Below are positions 53,891-61,915 of a stretch of DNA of 64,000 nt, one piece after another. Origin of the DNA: Hominimerdicola alba (GTDB lineage: Bacteria; Bacillota; Clostridia; Oscillospirales; Ruminococcaceae); the NCBI RefSeq assembly GCF_900109655.1, contig NZ_FOAT01000001.1:359502-423501 (forward strand). The letters run 5' to 3'. The first letter of the stretch is position 1. Each line of letters starts with the position of its first letter. Under the pieces are notes generated by a model, which did not search any database, had not been told where the DNA came from, and saw only the letters and a program-made list of their open reading frames with translations. The translations under genes were made by a program, and so were the position numbers.

Positions 53891-53921
53891 TAACCTAATT
53901 TTAACCTTTACAGTTTATACT
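53891..53921 (+). promoter_or_regulatory. Activator-type promoter with an 11-bp direct repeat
   Basis: TAACCT occurs at 53891-53896 and 53902-53907, exactly 11 bp apart, both preceded by a pyrimidine-rich T stretch. TATACT (53916-53921) is the likely -10, so the repeats replace the -35 box, as in PhoB-activated promoters. The leader then holds a stem TTCGGTA/TACCGAA (53950-53956 with 53964-53970) with T- and A-runs extending it. The gene start is at 54026. Confidence 0.65.
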
Positions 53922-54025
53922 GAGGTCATGGTTAAGAAAAGAGCATTTTTTCGGTATGTTAAGTACCGAAGAAAAAAACTTACGGACGGAAGAACACAAT
54001 AATATCAGACAGGAGTGTATAACTT

Positions 54026-56014
54026 ATGAAGGCAAGACTTATGATGAAAAGAGTATCGGCAGCAGTGGCTGCGGCAGCGATGGTATGCAGTACGGTATCC
54101 TTGGAAACTTTCGCTTACAGCGGTTCTTATGACAATAGCTTTACCTTTACCAACAGCGGTATAAGTGCTTCAAACGCAGCAGGTTCAGGCTACAAGATCA
54201 ACGGAACTTCCCTGACCATAAACGAAGCGGGAACTTATGTTGTAAGCGGACAGTGTGTTGAAGGAAGCATCACTGTGAAGAAAGGCACCACAGGTGTTGT
54301 GCTTATCCTTGATGAGCTGACACTCACCTGCTCTTCAACCGCACCTGTTTCGGTAAATAAGGGTGCCGAAGCTGAGATAGTTATAAACGGCAAAAATACT
54401 CTCACCGATTCGGAAAATCCCGCAAATGAGACCTCATCTGATACGACTGTAGCAGACGCTTTTGAGGGCGCAGGCATCAAGGTCAAAAGCGGCTCATCAC
54501 TTACTCTTACGGGTACGGGAACACTTACCGTCAACGGAAGCAACTGCAAAAACGGCATAAAGGGCGCGGCTACTTCAACAGTGACTGTGGGCGAAAACGC
54601 AAATGACAGCTTCACACTGAATGTGAATGCGGTAAACAACGCCCTCGCAGCAGACGGTGAGCTGATAATCAACGGCGGTAATATCAATGTGACATCTTCC
54701 GATGACGGCATTAAGGCTTCACCCGATGACGATGACACAGAATCAAAGGGCACTGTGACCATCAATGGCGGCAAGATAAGCGTTACCGCATCCGATGACG
54801 CTGTACACGCAGAACAGGTTAACGTCCTTGGCGGAAATCTGACTATCAACGCAGGCAACGATGGATTGAAAGCCGAAAACGCACTGACTGTGGGCAAAGC
54901 AGACGGCAGCGGTCCAGAAATTGACGTAAAAAAATCTTACGAGGGCTTTGAGGGTGCGACCATCACACTCCGCGGCGGCAAGGGCAGCATACTTTCCTCC
55001 GATGACGGTATGAATGCGGCTAACAGCGAGCTTAAAAATTTCACCTATGAGCTGAATATCTCAGGCGGCGAATGGTACGTAAATGCGGACGGCGACGGAG
55101 TTGATTCCAACGGAAATATGAGCATTTCAGGCGGATACACCGAGGTATTCGGTGCTGCAAACAACGGTAACGGCGCACTTGACATCGGTGACTTCGGCAA
55201 CTCGCTGACATATACAGGCGGCACAATAGTAGCTGTGGGCATGAACGGAATGGCAGTAACACCCACATCGGGCAACTACATAGCTTTCGGCACCTCCGGC
55301 ATGGGCGGCGGCTTCGGCGGTGGTTTTGGCAGACCCGGATCTCAGTCCGGTCAGAGCGGCTCGTCTTACAGCATAAGCAAGGGTGCATCCATCGCAATAA
55401 AGGACAGCAGCGGCAATACCCTGTATGAGGCAACCGCGGTAAAGAGCGCAAATCACGTTGTATTCGCATCAGAATCGCTGAAGTCTGATGTGACATATAC
55501 GCTGTACGTAAACGGTCAGAGCGTTGCAACTGCTACTCTCACAGCAGGTACAGGACAGTCGCAGGGCAGCGGACAGCCCGGTGGACAGGGTCAGCCCGGA
55601 CAAGGTCAATGGCAGCCGGGTCAGGGTCAATGGCAGCCCGGACAAGGTCAGCAGCCCTGGCAGCCGGGTCAGGGTCAGGAACAGCCGGGACAGGATAATC
55701 CTCCCGATCAGCCCGAAGAGCCCGAGACCGATCCTACAGCAAATTATCCTAAGGTAACTAAGATAGAATACAGCGAAAAGTATCACCAGTTCAGACTGAC
55801 ATGGAACGCTGTTGACGGCGCTGAAAAGTACGGCGTTGCTGTATATCTGGCAGGTAAATGGAAGGTCGTAGATCAGAATATCACTACAACCACCTTCACT
55901 TCCCCGAAGCTGGCGGCAGGACAGACCTACAAAATGGTGGTATGCGCAAAAATAAACGGCAGCTGGGATATCAGCAAGATCAACAGCAGAGCGTTTACTG
56001 TAACTGTAAAGTGA
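54026..56014 (+). CDS. Secreted carbohydrate-binding-domain protein (DUF4353-like) with CBM37-type module
   Basis: 662 residues. A signal peptide (1-30) precedes a right-handed repeat domain (about 35-430) made of short coils such as DELTLTCSSTAPVSVNKGAE and NINVTSSDDGIKAS; the SDDG motif recurs at least four times (SSDDGIKA, ASDDAVHA, GNDGLKAE, SSDDGMNA), as in DUF4353/CBM-domain proteins. A second domain (about 450-510) is followed by a Gly/Gln/Pro-rich tandem linker (about 512-555, units of QPGQGQW), and the terminal module (about 572-662, SEKYHQFRLTW and AVYLAGKWK) like that of the GH74 enzyme. No catalytic signature seen. It may mediate adhesion to plant polymers. Likely activated by the preceding two-component system. 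Confidence 0.88.
   Translation: MKARLMMKRVSAAVAAAAMVCSTVSLETFAYSGSYDNSFTFTNSGISASNAAGSGYKINGTSLTINEAGTYVVSGQCVEGSITVKKGTTGVVLILDELTLTCSSTAPVSVNKGAEAEIVINGKNTLTDSENPANETSSDTTVADAFEGAGIKVKSGSSLTLTGTGTLTVNGSNCKNGIKGAATSTVTVGENANDSFTLNVNAVNNALAADGELIINGGNINVTSSDDGIKASPDDDDTESKGTVTINGGKISVTASDDAVHAEQVNVLGGNLTINAGNDGLKAENALTVGKADGSGPEIDVKKSYEGFEGATITLRGGKGSILSSDDGMNAANSELKNFTYELNISGGEWYVNADGDGVDSNGNMSISGGYTEVFGAANNGNGALDIGDFGNSLTYTGGTIVAVGMNGMAVTPTSGNYIAFGTSGMGGGFGGGFGRPGSQSGQSGSSYSISKGASIAIKDSSGNTLYEATAVKSANHVVFASESLKSDVTYTLYVNGQSVATATLTAGTGQSQGSGQPGGQGQPGQGQWQPGQGQWQPGQGQQPWQPGQGQEQPGQDNPPDQPEEPETDPTANYPKVTKIEYSEKYHQFRLTWNAVDGAEKYGVAVYLAGKWKVVDQNITTTTFTSPKLAAGQTYKMVVCAKINGSWDISKINSRAFTVTVK
55560..55710 (+). 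repeat. Tandem low-complexity linker repeat
   Basis: A tandem of units such as CAGCC(C/G)GG(A/T)CA(A/G)GGTCA encodes a Gln/Gly/Pro/Trp linker inside the CBM37-type protein. Copies differ only at third positions, as expected of a length-variable region. Confidence 0.7.
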
Positions 56015-56101
56015 TACAGTGACTATGTTTCATAGTTTTTGGCATCAGATACAAAAGCTTGATTCACCACGCGTATAAAGCAATAGATTTCCCCTGATAT
56101 A

Positions 56102-56140
56102 ACGGCAGATGTAGACACAACCTACATCTGCCGTATTTTT
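56102..56140 (+). terminator. Terminator of the CBM37-type protein gene
   Basis: Perfect 13-bp stem ACGGCAGATGTAG (56102-56114)/CTACATCTGCCGT (56122-56134) followed by six T. Confidence 0.95.
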
Positions 56141-56190
56141 TAAGCAAAGCTATGTAAAAGCTGCCGTATATCAGTGTTAATACAAATGTG

Positions 56191-56219
56191 TTGACTTTTT
56201 CCGAAAATAGCGGTATAAT
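56191..56219 (+). promoter_or_regulatory. Promoter of the thiamine operon
   Basis: TTGACT (56191-56196), a 17-bp spacer and TATAAT (56214-56219), about 15 bases before the riboswitch aptamer. Confidence 0.9.
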
Positions 56220-56233
56220 AGTAATGTTATAAC

Positions 56234-56348
56234 CAAGGGGAGCTCATAGTTGGGCTGAGAACCCTTAGACCTAATGCGGATAATGCCGCCGTAGGAAGTC
56301 ATAAAGCGATTTTTTACAGGAGGTATCAGACAGGTACCGCCTTTTTTT
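56234..56348 (+). promoter_or_regulatory. TPP riboswitch with terminator expression platform
   Basis: The THI-box landmarks occur in order: AGGGGAGCTC, GGGCTGAGAACCC, GACCTAATGCGGATAATGCC and CCGTAGGAAG (aptamer about 56234-56300). The expression platform is GGAGGTATC (56319-56327) pairing with GGTACCGCC (56333-56341), followed by seven T. Thiamine pyrophosphate should favour the terminator and switch off thiM and the following genes. Confidence 0.95.
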
Positions 56349-56388
56349 GCGCCTATATCCGCACAAATATTATTCGGGAGGTATAATT

Positions 56389-57210
56389 ATGCTGGGGACT
56401 ATGCTGGAAAATGTCAGAAAAAAATGTCCGCTAATACATAATATCACAAACTACGTCACAGTCAATGACTGCGCAAATATCATTCTCGCCTGCGGGGCTT
56501 CTCCAATCATGGCAGATGATGAGGGCGAAGCAGCCGAGATAACCGCTATCTGCGGCGGTCTGAATATCAATATCGGCACACTGAACCATAACACTATACC
56601 ATCCATGTTCCTTGCGGGCAAAAAGGCAAATGAACTGGGTCATCCCGTTCTTCTCGATCCTGTTGGCGCAGGCGCATCAAAACTCAGGACAGAAACAGCC
56701 TGCAAGCTTCTGGATGAGATAAAATTCACCTGCATACGCGGCAATATCTCCGAGATAAAGACCCTTGCTTCCGTTGGCGGTACTACCAAGGGCGTTGATG
56801 CCGATGCCGCAGATAAAGTCACCGATGAAAATCTTGACAGCGTAATAGCTTTCACCAAGAAACTTGCTGAAAAGACAGGTGCGGTCATCGCCATAACAGG
56901 GGCTATCGATATAGTATCCGATGCAGAAAAAGCCTATGTTATCCGCAACGGTCATCCCATGATGTCTTCCATCACAGGCACAGGCTGTCAGCTTTCAGCC
57001 ATGACCACCGCTTTCATCACCGCCAATCCCGACAACCCTCTTGAAGCCGTTGTAGCCGCTGTATGCGCTATGGGCTATGCAGGTGAAGCTGCTCATGAAA
57101 GGCTTTCCGAAAAGGACGGCAACTCTACTTACAGAAACTACATCATCGACGCTGTCTACAAAATGACTCCCGAAGCGCTGGAGAAAGGAGCAAAATATGA
57201 AGTGCGATAA
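56389..57210 (+). CDS. thiM: Hydroxyethylthiazole kinase
   Basis: 273 residues from the ATG at 56389 with GGGAGG upstream; the reading frame opens earlier inside the riboswitch terminator and that part is rejected. IHNITNYVTVNDCANIILACGASPIMADD at the N-terminus and the GTGCQLSAMTTAFI catalytic segment are characteristic. It phosphorylates salvaged 4-methyl-5-hydroxyethylthiazole. Overlaps thiE by 14 bases. Confidence 0.96.
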   Translation: MLGTMLENVRKKCPLIHNITNYVTVNDCANIILACGASPIMADDEGEAAEITAICGGLNINIGTLNHNTIPSMFLAGKKANELGHPVLLDPVGAGASKLRTETACKLLDEIKFTCIRGNISEIKTLASVGGTTKGVDADAADKVTDENLDSVIAFTKKLAEKTGAVIAITGAIDIVSDAEKAYVIRNGHPMMSSITGTGCQLSAMTTAFITANPDNPLEAVVAAVCAMGYAGEAAHERLSEKDGNSTYRNYIIDAVYKMTPEALEKGAKYEVR

Positions 57211-57835
57211 AAAAACGATGCTGCTCTACGCTGTTACAGACAGAGCTTGGCTGGGAGATAAGACCCTCTATCAGCAGGTGGAAGATGCTCTCAAAGGCGG
57301 AGTGACCTGCGTTCAGCTCCGCGAAAAGGAGCTCTCCGACGAGGATTTTCTCGCAGAAGCAATAGAGATTTCCGCTCTCTGCAAAAAGTACGGAGTTCCC
57401 TTCTTCATAAATGATAACGTGGACGTAGCCGTAAAATGCAAAGCTGACGGTATCCACGTTGGTCAGGAGGATATGGCTGCCTCCAAAGTCCGTGAGCGTG
57501 TGGGCGATGATATGATGATAGGCGTTTCCGTCCATACCGTAGACGAAGCCCTTGAAGCTGTTGCCGCAGGTGCTGACTGTCTCGGTGTAGGCGCTATGTT
57601 CTCCACCTCCACCAAGGCTGATGCAAGTGTACTGCCAATGGATACCCTGCGGGATATCTGTGATGCGGTTGATATCCCTGTGGTTGCCATCGGAGGCATC
57701 GGCAAGGGCAATATCCTCAAACTGAAAGGCACAGGCGTTGACGGCGTAGCCCTTGTCAGCGCGATATTCTCAGCCGAGGATATCGAAAGCGAGTGCCGCG
57801 AGCTGAGAAAATTATCCGAGGAAATGATAAGATAA
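57197..57835 (+). CDS. thiE: Thiamine-phosphate synthase
   Basis: 212 residues. CVQLREKELSDEDF near 33-46, FINDNVDVAVKCKADGIHVGQEDM, the STSTKADASV diphosphate-binding loop and VAIGGIGKGN are the family landmarks. It joins HMP-pyrophosphate and thiazole phosphate to make thiamine phosphate. Translation starts within the end of thiM, using a GGAG site there. Confidence 0.96.
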   Translation: MKCDKKTMLLYAVTDRAWLGDKTLYQQVEDALKGGVTCVQLREKELSDEDFLAEAIEISALCKKYGVPFFINDNVDVAVKCKADGIHVGQEDMAASKVRERVGDDMMIGVSVHTVDEALEAVAAGADCLGVGAMFSTSTKADASVLPMDTLRDICDAVDIPVVAIGGIGKGNILKLKGTGVDGVALVSAIFSAEDIESECRELRKLSEEMIR

Positions 57836-57844
57836 TAAATGATT

Positions 57845-57998
57845 GTATTATCGAGTATACGAAAGTATACAAACTGATACGAAAATATACGGTCGTATTA
57901 TCACGTATACGAAAGTGTACGGCGGCATATCGGGGGCACCACTTTATGCCGCGTTAAAGTAAACGAAATTGGAATTACATTTCCTGATACAGTTTACT
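57845..57998 (+). other. Highly structured spacer between thiE and thiD
   Basis: Two GAAA-tetraloop hairpins with 6-bp stems are visible: GTATAC-GAAA-GTATAC (57855-57870) and GTATAC-GAAA-GTGTAC (57905-57920), with a degenerate third unit GATACGAAAATATAC (57876-57890) between. They belong to a direct repeat starting GTATTATC at 57845 and 57895. Then follow GCGGCATA/TATGCCGC (57922-57929 with 57945-57952) and AGTAAAC/GTTTACT (57958-57964 with 57992-57998). No open reading frame or clear promoter. It may stabilise or partition the thiamine mRNA. Confidence 0.65.
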
Positions 57999-58042
57999 AT
58001 ATAAAACAATGCTTTATCTGAAACCTGAAAGGAGTTATGATA

Positions 58043-58831
58043 ATGAAAAAGAACACAGCATTGACCATTGCAGGAAGCGACTGCAGCGGAGGCGCCGGTA
58101 TTCAGGCTGATCTGAAAACAATGACCATGAACGGTGTATACGCCATGAGCGCTATCACCGCACTTACTGCCCAGAATACTACAGGCGTAACAGGCATACT
58201 CGAATCCACTCCCGAGTTTTTACAGCAGCAGATAGACGCTATCTTCGAGGATATCTTCCCCGATGCGGTAAAAGTCGGAATGGTATCATCAGTCAGCCTT
58301 ATCCGTGTGATCGCGGAAAGTCTTGAAAAGTACAAAGCAAAAAATATAGTTGTCGATCCAGTTATGGTTGCCACCAGCGGCGCAAAACTGATAGATGACA
58401 GCGCCATCGAAGAGCTGAAAAAAAGCCTTCTTCCCATCGCCTGCGTCATCACACCAAATATCCCCGAAGCAGAAGTTCTCGCTGATATGAAGATCACCTG
58501 CGAAGAGGAAATGGTGGCAGCAGCAAAGCTTATCTTTGAGAAATTCGGCTGTGCAGTTCTATGCAAAGGCGGACACCGTATCAGCGATGCCAACGACCTG
58601 CTTTACAACGAAAACGGCGCAAAGTGGTTCAGAGGAAAGAGAATAGATAATCCCAACACCCACGGCACAGGCTGTACACTTTCAAGTGCTATAGCTGCAA
58701 ATCTTGCCAAGGGCGAGACTCTTGAAAAAGCTGTGGAAAATGCTAAGAACTACATTTCGGGAGCCCTTGCGGCACAGCTTGACCTCGGAAAAGGCAGCGG
58801 TCCTATGGATCACGCATTTATATTGAATTAA
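58043..58831 (+). CDS. thiD: Hydroxymethylpyrimidine/phosphomethylpyrimidine kinase
   Basis: 262 residues from the ATG at 58043; an ATG at 58037 is only 2 bases from AAAGGAG whereas 58043 has 8-base spacing. LTIAGSDCSGGAGIQADLKTM, VVDPVMVATSGAKLI and the C-terminal NTHGTGCTLSSAIAANLA anion hole are diagnostic. It phosphorylates HMP twice. No fused ThiE or TenA domain. Confidence 0.96.
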   Translation: MKKNTALTIAGSDCSGGAGIQADLKTMTMNGVYAMSAITALTAQNTTGVTGILESTPEFLQQQIDAIFEDIFPDAVKVGMVSSVSLIRVIAESLEKYKAKNIVVDPVMVATSGAKLIDDSAIEELKKSLLPIACVITPNIPEAEVLADMKITCEEEMVAAAKLIFEKFGCAVLCKGGHRISDANDLLYNENGAKWFRGKRIDNPNTHGTGCTLSSAIAANLAKGETLEKAVENAKNYISGALAAQLDLGKGSGPMDHAFILN

Positions 58832-58852
58832 GATCACACGGAGGAAAGTAAA

Positions 58853-59557
58853 ATGGAAAACATCAAGCAGAAATTTGACGGTTATGCAGATCAGTACGAC
58901 TACTGGTTCAAGGAAAATTCCAACCTTTTTGAAAGCGAACTGAGACTCTTCAAAAAAGTTCTCGGCGATATATCGGGGAAGAAACTCCTGTCCGTAGGCT
59001 GCGGAAGCGGTCTGTTTGAAAGCTTCATCGACAACTCGGGTATCGAGGGTATCGAACCATCAAAGGATATGGGACAGATAGCTGAAAAGCGCGGTGTCAA
59101 CGTTATCTGCTACGGTCTTATCGAGGATATCGACCTGCCAGAAAACAAGTACGATATAATCTATTTCAACGGAAGCTCCAGCTATATGGAAGACCTCACA
59201 CCTGTTTACAAAAAGAGCCTTGCAGCCCTGAAAGACGGCGGCAAGCTGATACTTCTCGATGTGCCTAAGGAGAGCGCATTCGGCTTTATGTATCTCCTGG
59301 GTAAGAGCCTCGGAACTTACGACCACGAGTACCTCAAAGGCACCATGCCCGGTCTTCCCTACCCCATCGAACTGGCTTCATCGGGCGTATGGCATTCTAC
59401 AGAGGAGAAGATAGGCGTTCTGAAAGAACTGGGTATAACAAAATTCTCCTTCTACCAGACCCTTGTGAAGAACCCCATGTACACCAACGAAGAGCCCGAG
59501 GAAGTTTCCGATGGCTACAAGAGCGGTGGTTATGTTGCCATAATCGCTGAAAAATAA
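58853..59557 (+). CDS. SAM-dependent methyltransferase in the thiamine operon
   Basis: 234 residues. Class I Rossmann methyltransferase: motif I LLSVGCGSGLFESFI at about 43-57, IEGIEPSKDMGQIAEKRG, and YDIIYFNGSSSYMEDL. The N-terminal KQKFDGYADQYDYWFKE is typical of the UbiE/MenG-like group. The substrate is unknown. It starts 21 bases after thiD and ends 9 bases before tenA, so it is a member of the thiamine salvage unit. Possible roles include methylating a thiamine precursor or a degradation product; this is inference from position. Confidence 0.87.
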   Translation: MENIKQKFDGYADQYDYWFKENSNLFESELRLFKKVLGDISGKKLLSVGCGSGLFESFIDNSGIEGIEPSKDMGQIAEKRGVNVICYGLIEDIDLPENKYDIIYFNGSSSYMEDLTPVYKKSLAALKDGGKLILLDVPKESAFGFMYLLGKSLGTYDHEYLKGTMPGLPYPIELASSGVWHSTEEKIGVLKELGITKFSFYQTLVKNPMYTNEEPEEVSDGYKSGGYVAIIAEK

Positions 59558-59566
59558 GGGGGCAAA

Positions 59567-60235
59567 ATGTCAAAATTATCCGAAAAACTATACGAAAGAG
59601 CCAAGCCCCTCTGGGACAAGGAATCGGAAAACTATTTCGTTTCCGCCATGGCTGAGGGCACTCTTGATGAGGGCATATACCGCGCATATATGCTTCAGGA
59701 TCACTGCTATCTGATAGACTATATCGGTATACTTGAATGGATGCAGGGTCGCGCTGAAGATGCGGAAGTTGCCGAGTTTCTGAAGAACGCTGCTGACAGC
59801 ACACGCTTTGAAAAGGACACCGTCCATGTGCCGAACATGAAAAATCTTGGCATTACCGACGAAGAGATAAGCAGTACGGTAAAAGCACCCGACAGCGAAG
59901 AGTACCTGTCCTATATGATGGACAAAGCCCAAGAGAGCCTGATATACGGCATTACTGCCCTTTTACAGTGCTCATGGAGCTATGCATATATCGCACAGAA
60001 AGTTGCTGATAGGTACGGTGAAAAGCTTGAAAGCTCGCCCTATGCCGATTGGTTCAGCGCGTATACATCTGCCGAATATCAGGAAGCAAATCAGCGCTGG
60101 ATAGACATCCTAGACCGCGTGGCAAAAGATATATCTCCTGCGGAGGAAGAAAAGCTTTGCGAGATATTTGAGAAATGCGCTCATTATGAGACACGGTTCT
60201 GGAATATATTTATTTCGGCAGATAACGAAAAATAG
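59567..60235 (+). CDS. tenA: Aminopyrimidine aminohydrolase TenA (thiaminase II)
   Basis: 222 residues, the TenA_C type. Cys135 in LLQCSWSYAYIA is the nucleophile, at the same number as in Bacillus subtilis TenA; Asp45 (MLQDHCYL) and the Tyr-Glu pair in YETRFWN near 207-208 complete the active site. It hydrolyses aminopyrimidines from degraded thiamine to give HMP for ThiD. It is the last gene of the operon and is followed by a terminator. Confidence 0.95.
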   Translation: MSKLSEKLYERAKPLWDKESENYFVSAMAEGTLDEGIYRAYMLQDHCYLIDYIGILEWMQGRAEDAEVAEFLKNAADSTRFEKDTVHVPNMKNLGITDEEISSTVKAPDSEEYLSYMMDKAQESLIYGITALLQCSWSYAYIAQKVADRYGEKLESSPYADWFSAYTSAEYQEANQRWIDILDRVAKDISPAEEEKLCEIFEKCAHYETRFWNIFISADNEK

Positions 60236-60242
60236 AAACAAG

Positions 60243-60280
60243 ATCTCCCGTTGGTCAGTGCGACCGATGGGGGATTTTTT
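60243..60280 (+). terminator. Terminator of the thiamine operon
   Basis: ATCTCCCGTTGGTC pairs with GACCGATGGGGGAT with wobble pairs, followed by seven T. Confidence 0.85.
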
Positions 60281-60298
60281 TGCGAGAAAGCAACCCAT

Positions 60299-60324
60299 GG
60301 AAACTGCCAAAGAGGAGAGCTTTA
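60299..60324. repeat. Fragment of the palindromic intergenic element
   Basis: GGAAACTGCCAAAGAGGAGA followed by GCTTTA matches the terminal segment of copies A and B (complement of their right end: AACTGCCAA(G/A)GAG then GAGCTTTT). The rest of the element is missing, so this is a relic or a solo end. Confidence 0.5.
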
Positions 60325-60390
60325 TCTGACTAGCGCCAAAGAAGTAATCTATCCATACCAAAACAATTGATACAGACGATACAGCGGGTC

Positions 60391-60424
60391 AACTGCCACA
60401 TTCTTCGGGTGTGGCAGTTTTTTA
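60391..60424 (+). terminator. Second terminator-like hairpin after the thiamine operon
   Basis: AACTGCCACA (60391-60400)/TGTGGCAGTT (60410-60419) with a 9-base loop and six T. Nothing between it and the first terminator encodes a protein, so it may back up the first or end a short RNA. No gene lies between here and the promoter at 60551. Confidence 0.8.
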
Positions 60425-60550
60425 TGTCTAAAACATTGTAGCCAACTCATTTTTATCCACAAATCAGTATGTACATTGCTGCTTTTGTTAAGTTCTGCCA
60501 AACACACGAGCTTTTCATTGTTGAACTACGCCAAAATTATTATGCCCCTA

Positions 60551-60600
60551 TTGACAAACCAAACCTTATGTGATATGGTTAGTTACAGAGGTAACTAACC
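60551..60600 (+). promoter_or_regulatory. Promoter and perfect operator of the GntR-ABC operon
   Basis: TTGACA (60551-60556), a 17-bp spacer and TATGGT (60574-60579). The palindrome GGTTAGTTAC-AGAG-GTAACTAACC (60577-60600) overlaps the end of the -10 and covers the start site. A repressor bound here would block transcription, the normal arrangement for YtrA-type autoregulation. Confidence 0.88.
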
Positions 60601-60683
60601 AACCAGGTTGATCACTTCTGAATAGCTATTCAAAAAAATGAATAAACAACTGTGTAGAGAAAAAGAAAGGAGAATGAGACTAA

Positions 60684-61058
60684 ATGGGTGTATATTATCC
60701 GCATTTCAACGATACTGAGCCCCTGTTTATACAGATAGCCCAGTGGCTTGAAAACAAGATAGTCACTGGTCAGCTGGGTGAGGGTGAACAGATACCCAGC
60801 ACAACAGAGCTTTCGCACAGTTTGAAGATAAACCCTGCTACTGTGCGGAAAGGTGTCAATATTCTTGTGGACAAAGGACTGGTATATAAAAAGAGAGGTA
60901 TGGGTATGTTTGTGGCTGAAAATGCAAATGAAAATGTCAGAGACGACAGACGTGTTAAATTTTATGATGACTTTGTAGCCCCACTGTTGAACGAAGCGGA
61001 GCGGCTGGGGATTACCCGTGAAGATATCATAGGTATGCTGAAAGGAGATGAAGACTGA
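60684..61058 (+). CDS. GntR-family repressor, YtrA subfamily
   Basis: 124 residues. The winged helix (about 8-76) shows PLFIQIAQWLENKIVTGQL and the recognition segment LSHSLKINPATVRKGVNIL. The C-terminal tail of about 45 residues is too short for a ligand domain, which marks the YtrA subfamily. It is probably the autorepressor of the ABC exporter genes that follow, sensing envelope or antibiotic stress as in Bacillus ytr. Shares one base (TGATG) with the ATPase gene. Confidence 0.92.
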   Translation: MGVYYPHFNDTEPLFIQIAQWLENKIVTGQLGEGEQIPSTTELSHSLKINPATVRKGVNILVDKGLVYKKRGMGMFVAENANENVRDDRRVKFYDDFVAPLLNEAERLGITREDIIGMLKGDED

Positions 61059-61915
61059 TGAGCAGGATAGAGATAAAGACACTTACAAAAAAATATAAGA
61101 AAAAGACTGCTCTGGACGGCGTTTCGCTAAGTATCGATAATGGTATGATATATGGGCTTTTAGGACGTAACGGTTCGGGGAAATCAACACTTGTGGACTT
61201 GGTGGGCGGAAGAATTTTCCCTGATTTAGGTGAGATCACTATTGACGGTGAAACAGTCACCGAGAACGATAAGCTGCTGCGTAAGATATACTGCATGAGT
61301 TCAGATGACCTCCTCCCGATGCATATGAGAGTAAAAGACACCATCAAGGCTCAGGCATATTTTTATAAGAATACAGATGAAGATTATGCGATAAGGTTAT
61401 GTGATGTTTTTGGCATTGATCCGAAAAAACGTCTTTCTCAGCTTTCGACAGGTCAGCGAACTCTCGCTAAGGTTTCGCTTGCTCTTTCCAGTGGTGCGGA
61501 TTTTATCTTCCTCGATGAACCAACTCTGGGTGTTGATGCAAACTTCCGTGAAGAACTTTATAAGAAGATCATTGAACGCTTTGACAAAACTGAAGCTGCA
61601 TTTATCATCTCCACTCATCTTATCGATGAATGTGCTGGTCTTTTTGAGCATTGTTTTGTTCTGGAAGAAGGAAGACTTATCGCAGATGAAGATTGTGAAG
61701 AGCTTCAGGCGAATGCGTACCTTATCGAAGGAAGAGCTAAGGATGTCACCGAATATCTAAAAGACAAACAATGTCTGAAAAAGACAATAATAGGCACGTT
61801 ATGCAGTGCCTGTGTCAAGGGCGAAGTAAAGGACGTGCCTGATGGACTGGAAGTCTCACACCCTTCACTTCAACAGCTTCTGATAGCTATGACAGGAGGT
61901 GTGCAGGATGGGTGA
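61058..61915 (+). CDS. ABC transporter ATP-binding protein
   Basis: 285 residues. Walker A GLLGRNGSGKST at about 32-43, signature LSTGQRTLAKVSLAL, Walker B FIFLDEPTLGVD, and a switch His in ISTHLIDE. The C-terminal 70 residues are an accessory domain seen in YtrB/BcrA-type exporters. It powers the two membrane proteins encoded next. It overlaps the first of these by 8 bases. Confidence 0.94.
   Translation: MSRIEIKTLTKKYKKKTALDGVSLSIDNGMIYGLLGRNGSGKSTLVDLVGGRIFPDLGEITIDGETVTENDKLLRKIYCMSSDDLLPMHMRVKDTIKAQAYFYKNTDEDYAIRLCDVFGIDPKKRLSQLSTGQRTLAKVSLALSSGADFIFLDEPTLGVDANFREELYKKIIERFDKTEAAFIISTHLIDECAGLFEHCFVLEEGRLIADEDCEELQANAYLIEGRAKDVTEYLKDKQCLKKTIIGTLCSACVKGEVKDVPDGLEVSHPSLQQLLIAMTGGVQDG

Noticed and set aside
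56347..56388. Longer thiM start
   Set aside because: The upstream codons lie in the riboswitch terminator and its tail; GGGAGG points to the ATG at 56389.
57845..57922. Possible CRISPR-like repeats between thiE and thiD
   Set aside because: Units are too few, unequal in length and self-complementary with GAAA loops; there are no spacers or cas genes.
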